Made by a program: the position numbers and the translations under genes
Shown here: positions 23,942 to 31,917 of the stretch, piece by piece
Position numbering within the stretch: position 1 is the stretch's first letter
How the letters are laid out: the number at the start of each line of letters is the position of its first letter
Origin: an uncultured Flavobacteriales bacterium
GTDB taxonomy: Bacteria; Bacteroidota; Bacteroidia; Flavobacteriales_D; Sanyastnellaceae
Direction of reading: 5' to 3'
DNA length: 37,986 nucleotides
NCBI GenBank assembly: GCA_905478325.1
Contig: CAJQIB010000011.1
Span: 1 to 37,986, forward strand
Notes under the pieces: generated by a model
The model's input: the letters and a program-made list of their open reading frames with translations, nothing else
Told to the model about the DNA's origin: nothing
Databases searched by the model: none

Positions 23942-24458
23942 CGTCCACCATGGCTTCAAACTCCTCCGTTTCGAACAGGCGTGTCAAGAAAGCAATCTGG
24001 CCTTCCTGATCGACAACAACGTTGCGCGTTACGCCCGATTTGGGCGCGGCAATGGAATAAAACACCTGTCCATCAGGGTCCGGAGCTATGGGATAGGTGA
24101 TCTCCATCAATTGAGCGAAATCCGCTACCTTCTCTCTTGGTTCATCCAGGTCAACACCCAAGAGAACAAAGTCATCGTCCTTAAAACGTTGCCAAACAGC
24201 CGTTTCCAAATGCGGCATTTCCTTGCGGCAGACGCCACACCATGAGGCCGTGAACTGGAGCACATAGGTCGTGCCCAACAGGGAAACGTCGGTGTGTTCT
24301 GTGCCATTCAAATCCGTCAGGCTGAACGCGGGTACGGGGTCTCCGACTTGGACAATGTAACCGCGGTCATCGAGCGCACTCGGAAGCACCTCCTGGGCTG
24401 TACTGAAAGCGAAAACAAAAGAGCAGCACAGCAAGAAACAAAGTGATTTTATTGACAT
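23919..24458 (-). CDS. TlpA/ResA-like thioredoxin-fold protein, secreted
   Basis: The 179-residue protein has a signal peptide (LCFLLCCSFVFAFSTAQ) and a TlpA-type thioredoxin fold: VGDPVPAFSLTDLNG, LQFTASWCGVCRKEMPHLE with the redox-active CGVC (about 74-77), and a cis-Pro-like PKSGVTRNVVVD. Such proteins reduce or shuttle disulfides in the periplasm. The two Cys residues inside the hydrophobic part (LLCC) could suggest a lipoprotein, but no clean lipobox is present. It starts inside the end of the upstream esterase gene (10-bp overlap), so the two are likely co-translated. Confidence 0.9.
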   Translation of the reverse strand: MSIKSLCFLLCCSFVFAFSTAQEVLPSALDDRGYIVQVGDPVPAFSLTDLNGTEHTDVSLLGTTYVLQFTASWCGVCRKEMPHLETAVWQRFKDDDFVLLGVDLDEPREKVADFAQLMEITYPIAPDPDGQVFYSIAAPKSGVTRNVVVDQEGQIAFLTRLFETEEFEAMVDVIEALLD

Positions 24459-25342
24459 GGTCCTAGATTTCGAGGCGATGGACAGGGGGAATCCGATTCA
24501 GAACGTACACGCGTGCGCTGAGCAATGGGGGAGTCGGAGCGAATATCGGCAATGAACACGTCGATCGCGTTGAGAACTTCGGCGTCTGAGAGCAATTCCG
24601 TAGAGAGTTCGTGTCCCTTATTTTCATAGCTCACCAATCGTGTTTGCGAAGAGCAATGCCCCAATGCACCACCTCCCTGCAAGAGCAGCGCCCCCGGGCT
24701 TTCTTCGGAACAGAAATGATGAATCGCCTCTCCGTAAGGCACCAATTGATCGCATTCGCCATGGAACGCCAAAAGTGGAATGGTCGCTGCATCCGATGGT
24801 GCTGGTTCCATCGCACCCGCAATGCTAATAACTCCTTCAACGCCTTCTGATCCGATGTGATAAGCCGCGTACAAGGCCGCTTCTGCTCCCGCAGATGAGC
24901 CCGATAGAATGACGTTTTTATACCCCGATTTGTGCAAATGGACCCATGCAGAAAGGAGGTCTTCGGCCGCCCAAGCGATGGCTTCTCGTTTTTCTTCAAT
25001 GGGAACATCGCAATGAAATCCATCCTGTTTTTGTCGAAGTCGGTAATCGATGGAGGCGACGTCGATTCCTTTTTGACTCAAAGCGTTACAAAACGCAACG
25101 TTTTTAACCTGCAAGCGAGACCCCCCACTAAATCCCCCACCGTGTGCAAACAAGATTAAAGTTTCTGAAGGCTGTGAATCTGATCGAAACAGGCTCAATT
25201 CAAGTAAGGAGTCACCACGTACAATGTAGCTATGGTTTTCTTGGGCTTGTGAGTGAAAGACGCTTGATAATGAAAGCATCAACAGACCTAAAAATCCCAT
25301 TTGATAATTTATTGTCGATGTTTGTTGATGTTGAGATAGCAT
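24449..25342 (-). CDS. Alpha/beta hydrolase (esterase-like), secreted
   Basis: The 297-residue protein has an export signal (MGFLGLLMLSLSSVFHSQAQ), with ATGs at 25342 and 25300 both possible starts. It follows the carboxylesterase pattern: oxyanion-hole HGGGFSGGS, nucleophile elbow SGSSAGAEAAL (Ser in GSSAG), and later Asp and His candidates in FHGECDQLVPYGEA and YENKGHELS. Family members hydrolyse short acyl esters. The C-terminal 25 residues are Ser/Arg/Pro rich and overlap the start of the thioredoxin gene. A -7 box at 25362-25369 supports the 25342 start with a short leader. Confidence 0.87.
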   Translation of the reverse strand: MLSQHQQTSTINYQMGFLGLLMLSLSSVFHSQAQENHSYIVRGDSLLELSLFRSDSQPSETLILFAHGGGFSGGSRLQVKNVAFCNALSQKGIDVASIDYRLRQKQDGFHCDVPIEEKREAIAWAAEDLLSAWVHLHKSGYKNVILSGSSAGAEAALYAAYHIGSEGVEGVISIAGAMEPAPSDAATIPLLAFHGECDQLVPYGEAIHHFCSEESPGALLLQGGGALGHCSSQTRLVSYENKGHELSTELLSDAEVLNAIDVFIADIRSDSPIAQRTRVRSESDSPCPSPRNLGPCQ

Positions 25343-25361
25343 GGCCCGCGCGGTAACATAC

Positions 25362-25369
25362 CAAAACTA
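25362..25369 (-). promoter_or_regulatory. -7 box TAGTTTTG for the esterase-thioredoxin unit
   Basis: Read on the minus strand this fully matches TAnnTTTG. The predicted start near 25357 gives a leader of about 15 nt to the ATG at 25342. It is 7 bp from the divergent TonB-receptor ATG. Confidence 0.5.
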
Positions 25370-25375
25370 GTTCCT

Positions 25376-27796
25376 ATGAAGCGATTTACATATTTGATTA
25401 TTACCGTGTTTGTTCTGGCATCGTTTCAGCCCTTATTGGCTCAGACTTCTACCATTAGCGGGACAGTGCTCGATGCCGAAGCGCATTATCCGCTGATCAA
25501 TGCCACGGTGCAGCTTAAGACCCTGGAGGGAGCTGTTGTCGCCACTGACCTCGATGGACGTTTTGAGTTTCAAGATGTTCCTGTAGGTCGGCATTTGGTG
25601 GTGGCGTCTTTCATGGGATACGAGTCGCGTGTATTGGATGGGATAGTCGTGAACAGCGGACGTCCGGTCATTTTGGAGGTGAAGATGCAGGAATCCGTAA
25701 TTGCCATTGAAGCGGCCGAGGTGACGGCTACGCAGCAAGGAGAGGTCATGAATGAAATGGCTACGGTCAGTGCACGTGCCTTTACCGTAGAGGAAACAGA
25801 TCGGTATGCCGGGTCTCGAGGAGATCCCGCTCGTATGGCGAGCAATTTTGCCGGGGTACAGGGGGCTGATGACAGTCGGAATGACATCGTTGTCCGTGGA
25901 AATAGCCCAAGTGGTGTGCTTTGGCGATTGGAAGGGGTGGATATCCCAAACCCGAATCACTTCAGCATACCAGGGTCTGGTGGTGGTCCTGTTGCTATCT
26001 TGAACAACAAGGTTTTGGCCAACTCTGATTTTTTCACGGCTGCGTTTCCTGCTGAGTTTGGCAACAGTACTTCTGCCGTGTTTGATTTGCGCATGAGAAA
26101 TGGTTCACAAGACCGACCTGTTCGGAGTGTTCAATTTGGTTTCTTAGGAGCTGAACTGATGTTTGAGGGAGCGCTCAATCGCGAAAAGCGATCAAGTTAC
26201 TTGGTGAATTATCGCTATAGCAGTGCCGCCATATTTTCGACGCTGGGCATTGACATTGGAACCAGTGCTGTTCCAAAATATCAGGATGGAAGCTTCCGTC
26301 TGTTTTTTCCTCAATCCAATGGGGGAGCGTTAGCGCTTTGGGGAATCGGCGGAGTGAGTGACGTTGATATTCTGATTTCAGAGCAAGAGGTACCTGAACG
26401 AAACCTCTATGGTGACAATGATCGCGATCAATACTTTGGATCGGGAATGGGAATTCTCGGCGCGACGTATACCCGTCCGATCAATGAACAGACCTACATG
26501 AAGGCGACGATTGCTGCCAGCCGCTCCTATCAGGATAGCGAGCACGATTTGGTTTACCGCCAACTGACGGCGGACAGCTTGTATCAGTTGGACAGCATCG
26601 TGGATTACATGGGCTACCGGTTTGTAAATGACCGTTTAAGTGCCGCTGTGCATGTCAATCGGAAATTGAGTCGCAAAGCGAGCCTTCGGTTTGGTTTGAA
26701 CATCGACGGGATGTTTTGGAACTTCCAAGACAGTGTTCGAGTGGATGTTGATTCATCGGCAGCGTTGGGAAATTGGACCCAGCGTTGGGATGCTGAATTG
26801 CAGACAGCATTGGTTCAACCTTTTGTTCAGTGGAAGTACCGGCCCAATGAGAAAGTGACGGTAACGGCCGGTTGGCACGCTGCGTACCATTCGCTTTCTG
26901 GCGATGTATCGATGTTCGAACCGCGTTTAGGCGCGCAATACAAGGCCAATGATCGCACTGTTTTCAGCGCCGGAGCAGGACTTCATAGCCAAACCCAAGC
27001 GTCTTATTTGTATGCGAGTACAACAGGACAGGACGCCGCAGGAAATTTGATTATGCCGAACCAAAAGATGGAGATGACACGAAGTCTGCACACCGTGTTG
27101 GGCATGTCACGGCAGTTGAGTCCGGATTGGTCACTCAAAATGGAGGCCTACTATCAAGAGCTGAGCAATATCCCTGTTGAGATGCAGGCAAGTAGCTTCT
27201 CTTTGATCAATACAGGAGCAGGGTTTAGTCGCTTCTTTCCTGACTCCCTGAAGAATGATGGCACAGGCCGGAACTATGGCGTCGAGGCAACCGTGTCTCG
27301 CGCTTTCAGAGACGGCTGGTTCATGATGCTTACCGGCTCTCTTTTTGATTCGAAGTACACAGGCAGTGACGGAATTGAGCGCAATACAGACTTCAATGGC
27401 CAGTATGCCTGGAACGCTTTGGCTAGCCGAGACTGGAAGTTCAATGAGCAATGGAGTCTTGTGACTGGAATTAAATACACGATGGCCGGAGGAAGGAGGT
27501 ATGGTAACGTCGATCCTGAGGCGAGCGCTGCGGCGCGTGAAGTGGTGTTCTATGACGACAACTTCAATTCGTTGCAGTTCGATCCTTACATGCGTTTGGA
27601 TATAAAGGCCAATGTCACGTGGAATCGCCCTGAAAGCACGCATGAATTGGGCATTGACTTTGTCAACGTAACGGGCCGCGAGAATGTTTTGAAATTGACG
27701 TATGCACCGGATGAATCAAACAATCCAGATGAGAGCGTTCGCGAAGAATATCAGCTAGGATTCCTTCCAATCTTTTTCTACCGTGTGGACTTCTAA
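25376..27796 (+). CDS. TonB-dependent outer-membrane receptor
   Basis: The 806-residue protein has a signal peptide (cleaved near LLAQT), a CNA-B/carboxypeptidase-regulatory-like domain at about 25-105 (ISGTVLDAEAHYPLINATVQL, TDLDGRFEFQDVPVG, ASFMGYES), a plug domain at about 125-240 (GDPARMASNFAGVQGADDSRNDIVVRGNSPSGVLWRLEGVDIPNP), and a beta-barrel to the C-terminus ending in FFYRVDF, with a terminal Phe typical of outer-membrane barrels. It is not a SusC: no SusD gene follows. The cargo is unknown; a metal chelate or vitamin is plausible, and the ABC importer at 17149 is only 7 kb away. Its stop overlaps that of the convergent recombinase gene in CTAA. Confidence 0.95.
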   Translation: MKRFTYLIITVFVLASFQPLLAQTSTISGTVLDAEAHYPLINATVQLKTLEGAVVATDLDGRFEFQDVPVGRHLVVASFMGYESRVLDGIVVNSGRPVILEVKMQESVIAIEAAEVTATQQGEVMNEMATVSARAFTVEETDRYAGSRGDPARMASNFAGVQGADDSRNDIVVRGNSPSGVLWRLEGVDIPNPNHFSIPGSGGGPVAILNNKVLANSDFFTAAFPAEFGNSTSAVFDLRMRNGSQDRPVRSVQFGFLGAELMFEGALNREKRSSYLVNYRYSSAAIFSTLGIDIGTSAVPKYQDGSFRLFFPQSNGGALALWGIGGVSDVDILISEQEVPERNLYGDNDRDQYFGSGMGILGATYTRPINEQTYMKATIAASRSYQDSEHDLVYRQLTADSLYQLDSIVDYMGYRFVNDRLSAAVHVNRKLSRKASLRFGLNIDGMFWNFQDSVRVDVDSSAALGNWTQRWDAELQTALVQPFVQWKYRPNEKVTVTAGWHAAYHSLSGDVSMFEPRLGAQYKANDRTVFSAGAGLHSQTQASYLYASTTGQDAAGNLIMPNQKMEMTRSLHTVLGMSRQLSPDWSLKMEAYYQELSNIPVEMQASSFSLINTGAGFSRFFPDSLKNDGTGRNYGVEATVSRAFRDGWFMMLTGSLFDSKYTGSDGIERNTDFNGQYAWNALASRDWKFNEQWSLVTGIKYTMAGGRRYGNVDPEASAAAREVVFYDDNFNSLQFDPYMRLDIKANVTWNRPESTHELGIDFVNVTGRENVLKLTYAPDESNNPDESVREEYQLGFLPIFFYRVDF

Positions 27797-28758
27797 GCCT
27801 CTCGTATGGAGGTAGAAGTCGTTTTTACAGGAGTGGACTCTCCGCTTCTCGGATGAAACTGTATGATTTGCTCGCGCAAGAATCGACGATCGAGGTGGGT
27901 GTAGATTTCGGTCGTTGCAATTTGTGCATGACCGAGCATTTGTTGAACAGCGCGTAAATCGGCTCCTGCTTCGACCAAATGGGTCGCGAAACTGTGACGG
28001 AACGTATGCGGGCTGATGGTCTTTCGTACTCCTGAATTGATGGCTGCACGGCGTAGCATCGTAAAGGCCATTTGACGGCTTAAACCACGACCTTGTCTCC
28101 CGAGAAAGAGGACGTCATCGTTGCCTTTCATCGGGATGATCTGAGAGCGATATTCCGACAAGTAATCGTCGATGGCGTTCAACGCACTGATTCCAATCGG
28201 AACGACGCGCTCCTTGTCGCCTTTGCCGATGACCTGGATGACCCGGTCAATGACATCAACTTGAGAAAGGCGCAATTCACACAACTCAGTTACGCGTAAT
28301 CCACAGCTGTATAAAACTTCCAGCATGGCTTTATTGCGAACACCTTCTCTTCGAGACAAGTCGACCCCGGAGATGATTTGACCAATTTCGGTGACGCTCA
28401 ATACATCGGGAAGTTTCCTTTGTGGCCGAGGTGATTCAACCAGCTCCACGGGGTCTCCCGTTAACATGCCTTCCATTCGCAGGTATTTGCAATAACTCCG
28501 AATACCAGACAGCATGCGGGCTTGACTGTTTCTAGCCAAGTCACGATCAAATAAGGAACCCATGAAATCTTCGATACAAGCCATGGTGATTAAACCGGGG
28601 CGACTAATCGCTTTCTCAGATTCGATGTACTCTACGAATTGGTGGATATCACGCGTGTATGCAGCAATGGAGTTCTTGCTTAAGCCACGCTCTAATTCAA
28701 GGTAATTGCGGTAGCCCGCAATCGAGGACTTCCAGTCTGAAGAGTTTTTGCTGGTCAT
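27793..28758 (-). CDS. xerD: Tyrosine recombinase XerC/XerD
   Basis: The 321-residue tyrosine recombinase has an N-terminal SAM-like core-binding domain (YRNYLELERGLSKNSIAAYTRDIHQF) and a catalytic domain with R155 (SCGLRVTEL), K179 (GKGDKER), H251 and R254 (PHTFRHSF), H277 (MLGH) and nucleophile Y286. Such proteins resolve chromosome dimers at dif; XerD is the likely paralogue, and no mobile element is nearby. The ATG at 28758 overlaps the upstream stop in ATGA; an upstream in-frame TTG at 28767 is less likely. Confidence 0.93.
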   Translation of the reverse strand: MTSKNSSDWKSSIAGYRNYLELERGLSKNSIAAYTRDIHQFVEYIESEKAISRPGLITMACIEDFMGSLFDRDLARNSQARMLSGIRSYCKYLRMEGMLTGDPVELVESPRPQRKLPDVLSVTEIGQIISGVDLSRREGVRNKAMLEVLYSCGLRVTELCELRLSQVDVIDRVIQVIGKGDKERVVPIGISALNAIDDYLSEYRSQIIPMKGNDDVLFLGRQGRGLSRQMAFTMLRRAAINSGVRKTISPHTFRHSFATHLVEAGADLRAVQQMLGHAQIATTEIYTHLDRRFLREQIIQFHPRSGESTPVKTTSTSIREA

Positions 28759-29969
28759 GGCATCCAATTTTGTTTGGAGAGTAAGAGCGCTTCCTGAACC
28801 GTTATCCGATCATTCCTTAAATAGGCAGTCACAAAGGGGCCTGGCAGAGCATGTGCTCTCGCAATGCGTTCCCTTTGATCTCGTGCGTGACGGTAATGTG
28901 CGTGGCTTCCCGTTGTGTACTTGATCCAATTGTTGTGCCGTTCAGCATCGACTTGTTCTCGGAAGGCATAATGGTCTTCAAACCAGAGCTGGTCGACATC
29001 CCGATGGCACGCCATGATTTGCACGCGGTAAGCAATTCCGTCATCCGGTTCAGGAACAGAGAAGTCCGGCCGAGTTGTCGCCTGAACCTCTGGTGTTGTC
29101 GTTGCTTTTGTTTGATCGGTCAGCTCCTGAAGAGCGACGTCATCTGGTGAGGGCGCACGCTGTTCCAACGGACTTGATGGAATGACCACGGAATGCGGTT
29201 GGTTATTGAGAATAGTATGCCACGTCCCGTGCACGTTGGCAGCGCAAGCGGTCATATTTCCAGATAACCGATAGGAAAGCTGAATGGAAGGGGTGGCAGG
29301 CGCGTGCTGCCAGACCAATAACAGCGTGTCGCCAAACCGGTCGATGATACTTGGATTGCCGTTTGATTCCCATTCAAAGGTGCAGTCTTTGGGAATGATT
29401 TCTTCCCATTTCATAAAGGACCCTGGCTCGAAGCCTGAGAATGCGAGCTCCATGTAGCCGATGTCTTCGTTTTCAAGAGTCAAAGAGCGCGTTGCTTGCG
29501 GATTCCATGTATTCTCGGTTTGCATGGCAGTGGCTGGAGTTCTGTCCAATGAAATCACATGCGGTTCGAACTCGACGTCTCTCCGAGAACCTTCTTCAAT
29601 GAATGAAAACCACTGCTTGACTTCGCCTCCGATGAAGTTAGCGCGTGTACTAAGTCGCACTGAAATGTGGATAGAGGGTGTCGTTGGGATGTCCATCCAA
29701 ATGAACTTGGCCTTTTGATCCTCGTACGTGAAAGAAGCTCCGTCTGTTTTCAATGGCTCGATGATGATACCAGGAGGGAAGCTCAGTTGAAACCGAGCGA
29801 ACCCCGCTGTCTGTCCTTTATCGATGGTCCAAGAAGCGATGGTGCTGGATCCCACGGCCATGGAATCAGGGAGTGTGTGCTCTTCTACAAGTCCCAAACC
29901 AATAAATAGCAAGAATGCATTGATCAGTGGGTGGTACAAAATGGAGGAAGCGAATGCGAAAAGAGCCAT
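28755..29969 (-). CDS. Hypothetical membrane-anchored protein with C-terminal SPOR-like domain
   Basis: The 404-residue protein begins with an N-terminal hydrophobic segment (ALFAFASSILYHPLINAFLLFIGLGL), probably a signal anchor. The middle (30-280) is beta-rich with two similar halves: FARFQLSFPPGIIIEPLK...FIWMDIPTTPSIHISVRL and YMELAFSGFEPGSFMKWEEII...LLVWQHAPATPSIQLSYRL, suggesting an internal duplication. After a Thr/Pro-rich linker, the end (about 315-390) is SPOR-like: IAYRVQIMACHRDVD, NNWIKYTTGSHAHYRHARDQRERI. SPOR domains bind denuded peptidoglycan at division sites. The start is the ATG at 29969, six bases after a one-mismatch -7 box TACCGTTG (29983 to 29976). It is co-transcribed with xerD. 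Confidence 0.8.
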   Translation of the reverse strand: MALFAFASSILYHPLINAFLLFIGLGLVEEHTLPDSMAVGSSTIASWTIDKGQTAGFARFQLSFPPGIIIEPLKTDGASFTYEDQKAKFIWMDIPTTPSIHISVRLSTRANFIGGEVKQWFSFIEEGSRRDVEFEPHVISLDRTPATAMQTENTWNPQATRSLTLENEDIGYMELAFSGFEPGSFMKWEEIIPKDCTFEWESNGNPSIIDRFGDTLLLVWQHAPATPSIQLSYRLSGNMTACAANVHGTWHTILNNQPHSVVIPSSPLEQRAPSPDDVALQELTDQTKATTTPEVQATTRPDFSVPEPDDGIAYRVQIMACHRDVDQLWFEDHYAFREQVDAERHNNWIKYTTGSHAHYRHARDQRERIARAHALPGPFVTAYLRNDRITVQEALLLSKQNWMP

Positions 29970-30087
29970 GTATGCCAACGGTATATGCTAATCTACCGGT
30001 CAAGCTGTCGCATTGTAGTGCCATCGAATAGACTTGCGAACACCTATATGTGGGCTGATTCGTGTTTGGCTACTGTGATGTTGGTAC

Positions 30088-30124
30088 AAAAAAATAGTCC
30101 TGTCCCGGCGTTCCGGAACAGGAC
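30088..30124 (-). terminator. Intrinsic terminator of the candidate RNA
   Basis: Minus strand: stem GTCCTGT/ACAGGAC with an inner U-G pair and CCGG/CCGG, loop AACG, then TA and seven T (30094-30088). The plus strand has no T-tract after the stem. Confidence 0.85.
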
Positions 30125-30179
30125 CAACTTAACCAAATTATCACTTGATGCTTAGCTTGCGCTAAACTCACTTAAAACC
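30088..30179 (-). ncRNA. Candidate structured small RNA or leader RNA
   Basis: On the minus strand a TAACTTTG box predicts a start near 30179. Two hairpins follow. The first has stem GTTTAGC (30167-30161) and GCTAAGC (30156-30150) closed by a GCAA GNRA tetraloop. The second is an intrinsic terminator ending at 30088. Each stem contains one G-U pair that would be a C-A mismatch if the plus strand were transcribed, so the fold favours the minus strand. The RNA would be about 92 nt. It could be a free small RNA, or a leader with an attenuator for the SPOR gene, which begins 119 bases further on. I do not recognise a named family. Confidence 0.5.
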
Positions 30180-30183
30180 GAAT

Positions 30184-30191
30184 CAAAGTTA
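30184..30191 (-). promoter_or_regulatory. -7 box TAACTTTG for the candidate RNA
   Basis: Full TAnnTTTG match on the minus strand, about 60 bp upstream of the terminator stem. No strong -33 element is seen. Confidence 0.45.
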
Positions 30192-30285
30192 GGTTTCGGT
30201 ATAGCTGATAAACGGAGGGGGCGAATAGGTTATTGACATCCACTCGTTAAAAAACCTTACCCTTTGGATTTCATGGATTGTCCGC

Positions 30286-30293
30286 TATCTTTG
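30286..30293 (+). promoter_or_regulatory. -7 box TATCTTTG for rpmE2 with -33 TTTG
   Basis: Full TAnnTTTG match, with TTTG 19 bases upstream, which is typical Bacteroidota spacing. The leader is about 14 nt. This is the best complete promoter in the window. Confidence 0.8.
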
Positions 30294-30311
30294 CGCCCCA
30301 ATTAAGGAAAG

Positions 30312-30653
30312 ATGAAGTCAGGAATTCACCCCGAAAATTACCGCTTGGTTGTCTTCAAAGACATGTCCAACGAATACTCGTTTTTGAGCCGTTCAACTGC
30401 GAATACAAAGGAAAATATTGTCTGGGAGGATGGGAACGAATACCCCTTGATCAAAATCGAGGTCAGCCACAAGTCCCATCCATTCTACACGGGTAAGGCC
30501 CAATTCGTAGATACAGCAGGACGTATCGATAAGTTCCGTAAGAAATACGGTGAGTTTGGAGGTAAGGCAAGTATGGCGATGCAAGCCGATGCGGCCGAAG
30601 AGACTCCAGAAGCTCCAGAAGCACCGGAAGCTTCAGCAGCGTCAGAGGAATAA
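30312..30653 (+). CDS. rpmE2: Ribosomal protein bL31, type B
   Basis: The 113-residue product has the type B L31 core (about 1-85): [64 protein letters not shown]. No zinc-binding CxxC motif is present, which marks the zinc-free type B form. The C-terminal tail ([18 protein letters not shown]) is a Pro/Ala/Glu extension, common in Bacteroidota ribosomal proteins. AAGGAAAG just before the ATG may act as a ribosome binding site. It is a monocistronic unit with its own promoter and a strong terminator. Confidence 0.97.
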   Translation: MKSGIHPENYRLVVFKDMSNEYSFLSRSTANTKENIVWEDGNEYPLIKIEVSHKSHPFYTGKAQFVDTAGRIDKFRKKYGEFGGKASMAMQADAAEETPEAPEAPEASAASEE

Positions 30654-30670
30654 TCTGATTGGTTGCAAAG

Positions 30671-30702
30671 AAAAAAGCCACTGGTTGTCCAGTGGCTTTT
30701 TT
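30671..30702. terminator. Bidirectional intrinsic terminator after rpmE2
   Basis: Six A (30671-30676), stem GCCACTGG (30677-30684), loop TTGT, stem CCAGTGGC (30689-30696), six T. It also ends ribB transcripts, which approach from the right. Confidence 0.93.
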
Positions 30703-30748
30703 CGTGCAAAGTATTTTGATTCAACGCGTCTTATTGTTCCTGTCGACC

Positions 30749-31867
30749 TCAGACAGACAAGGGGGTGGTCCCCGTTATTTCCAAGCCATAGCCAATGATG
30801 CCCTTTTTTCTTGGGTGGTCAGATAGGATATGCAGTTTGCGAATTCCCAAGTCTCGGATGATTTGTGCGCCAATGCCATAATCTTTGGAGTCCATGGTGT
30901 TGGATTCCTTCGTGTTGGGTGCGGCTTGTTTCTCCTTGTAGATTTTCAACTCATCGGTCACGCTTTGCCCTTCACGCAATTTATTGATGTAGACGACAGC
31001 TCCCTTTCCTTGCTTTTGAATTTGCTTCATTGCGGCATGCAATTCAGGCCCTTTCCCAAAGTTGGTCATTTGAAACACATCCCCCAACATACTTGTGCTG
31101 TGGACGCGAACGGGTACATCATCATCTTCAGTCCATTCACCGAGCGTTAAGGCGAGGTGCTCTGTGTCGTTGGTCAATTGACGGTAGGTGATGGCCTTAA
31201 ATTGACCAAAGGCCGTCTGAATGTCCAACTCAAGTGTGCGCTCAATGAGTGTTTCATTGGCCAACCGGTATTGGATCAAGTCCTCGATTGACACCAGTTT
31301 GAGTCCATGTTCATTGGCTAATTTTCGGCATTCTGGCAGTCGGGCCATGGTGCCGTCTTCGTTCATGATCTCCACGATGACTCCAGCGGGTTCAAATCCA
31401 GCGAGTCGGGAGAAGTCAATCGCAGCTTCTGTGTGGCCTGCTCTTCGCAGTACACCTCCGGCCCGTGCCCGAAGCGGAAAGATGTGTCCTGGGCGCCCCA
31501 GTTCATTGGGGTCCGTCTTGGGGTCAATCAATGCTTGAATCGTTTTTGAGCGATCCTGTGCTGAAATGCCCGTCGTGCAGCCATGGCCCATGAGGTCAAC
31601 AGATACGGTGAAGGGTGTTTCGAATGCGGCGTTGTTGGTCTGCACCATGAGTGCGAGATCAAGGTCGTCACAGCGCTTCTCAACCAGTGGTGCGCAAATG
31701 AGGCCTCGTCCGTGTGTGGCCATGAAGTTGACCACTTCTGGGGTCGCATGACGGGCTGCGATCAGGAAGTCGCCCTCATTTTCACGGTCCTCATCGTCAA
31801 CGACAATGATCACTTCTCCTCTTCGAATGGCTTCAATTGCCTCTGGAATGGTGTCCAACATACTCAT
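30749..31867 (-). CDS. ribB: 3,4-Dihydroxy-2-butanone 4-phosphate synthase with degenerate GTP cyclohydrolase II-like domain
   Basis: The 372-residue protein makes the four-carbon precursor of riboflavin from ribulose 5-phosphate. The RibB domain (about 1-205) is intact: DDEDRENEGDF, THGRGLICAPL, GISAQDRS, HIFPLRARAGGVLRRAGHTEAA. The second half (about 210-372) aligns with RibA, but the VRVHS block (253-257) continues STSMLGDVFQMTNFGKGPEL where GTP cyclohydrolase II has three zinc Cys, and all three are absent; the RxEGRG motif is also lost. It is therefore probably monofunctional, with RibA elsewhere. The frame is open from 31906, but a perfect -7 box four bases before the ATG at 31867 sets the start. 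Confidence 0.93.
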   Translation of the reverse strand: MSMLDTIPEAIEAIRRGEVIIVVDDEDRENEGDFLIAARHATPEVVNFMATHGRGLICAPLVEKRCDDLDLALMVQTNNAAFETPFTVSVDLMGHGCTTGISAQDRSKTIQALIDPKTDPNELGRPGHIFPLRARAGGVLRRAGHTEAAIDFSRLAGFEPAGVIVEIMNEDGTMARLPECRKLANEHGLKLVSIEDLIQYRLANETLIERTLELDIQTAFGQFKAITYRQLTNDTEHLALTLGEWTEDDDVPVRVHSTSMLGDVFQMTNFGKGPELHAAMKQIQKQGKGAVVYINKLREGQSVTDELKIYKEKQAAPNTKESNTMDSKDYGIGAQIIRDLGIRKLHILSDHPRKKGIIGYGLEITGTTPLSV

Positions 31868-31871
31868 GGCG

Positions 31872-31879
31872 CAAAAGTA
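31872..31879 (-). promoter_or_regulatory. -7 box TACTTTTG for ribB (leaderless)
   Basis: Minus strand TACTTTTG followed by CGCC and the ATG at 31867. It is 26 bp from the opposite def box. Confidence 0.6.
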
Positions 31880-31905
31880 CATCGGAGAATGGGCTCGTCC
31901 CTCCA

Positions 31906-31913
31906 TAACTTTG
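31906..31913 (+). promoter_or_regulatory. -7 box TAACTTTG for def (leaderless)
   Basis: Full TAnnTTTG match followed by CACC and the ATG at 31918. Confidence 0.6.
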
Positions 31914-31917
31914 CACC

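Larger units (their letters stand above)
29970..30311. other. 342-bp spacer between the SPOR gene and rpmE2
   Basis: No protein gene was found. From right to left it holds the rpmE2 promoter (30286-30293), a minus-strand -7 box (30184-30191), a putative structured RNA (30088-30179), and a one-mismatch -7 box for the SPOR gene (29976-29983). The stretch 29984-30087 shows nothing recognisable. Confidence 0.6.

Noticed and set aside
25433-25960. A 175-codon open frame antisense to the TonB receptor
   Set aside because: Opposite the conserved signal peptide, CNA-B and plug regions of a certain gene, with no conserved-looking sequence or promoter.
31384-31405. GGGTTCAAATCC, a T-loop-like motif
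   Set aside because: It lies within the conserved coding sequence of ribB and has no surrounding cloverleaf.
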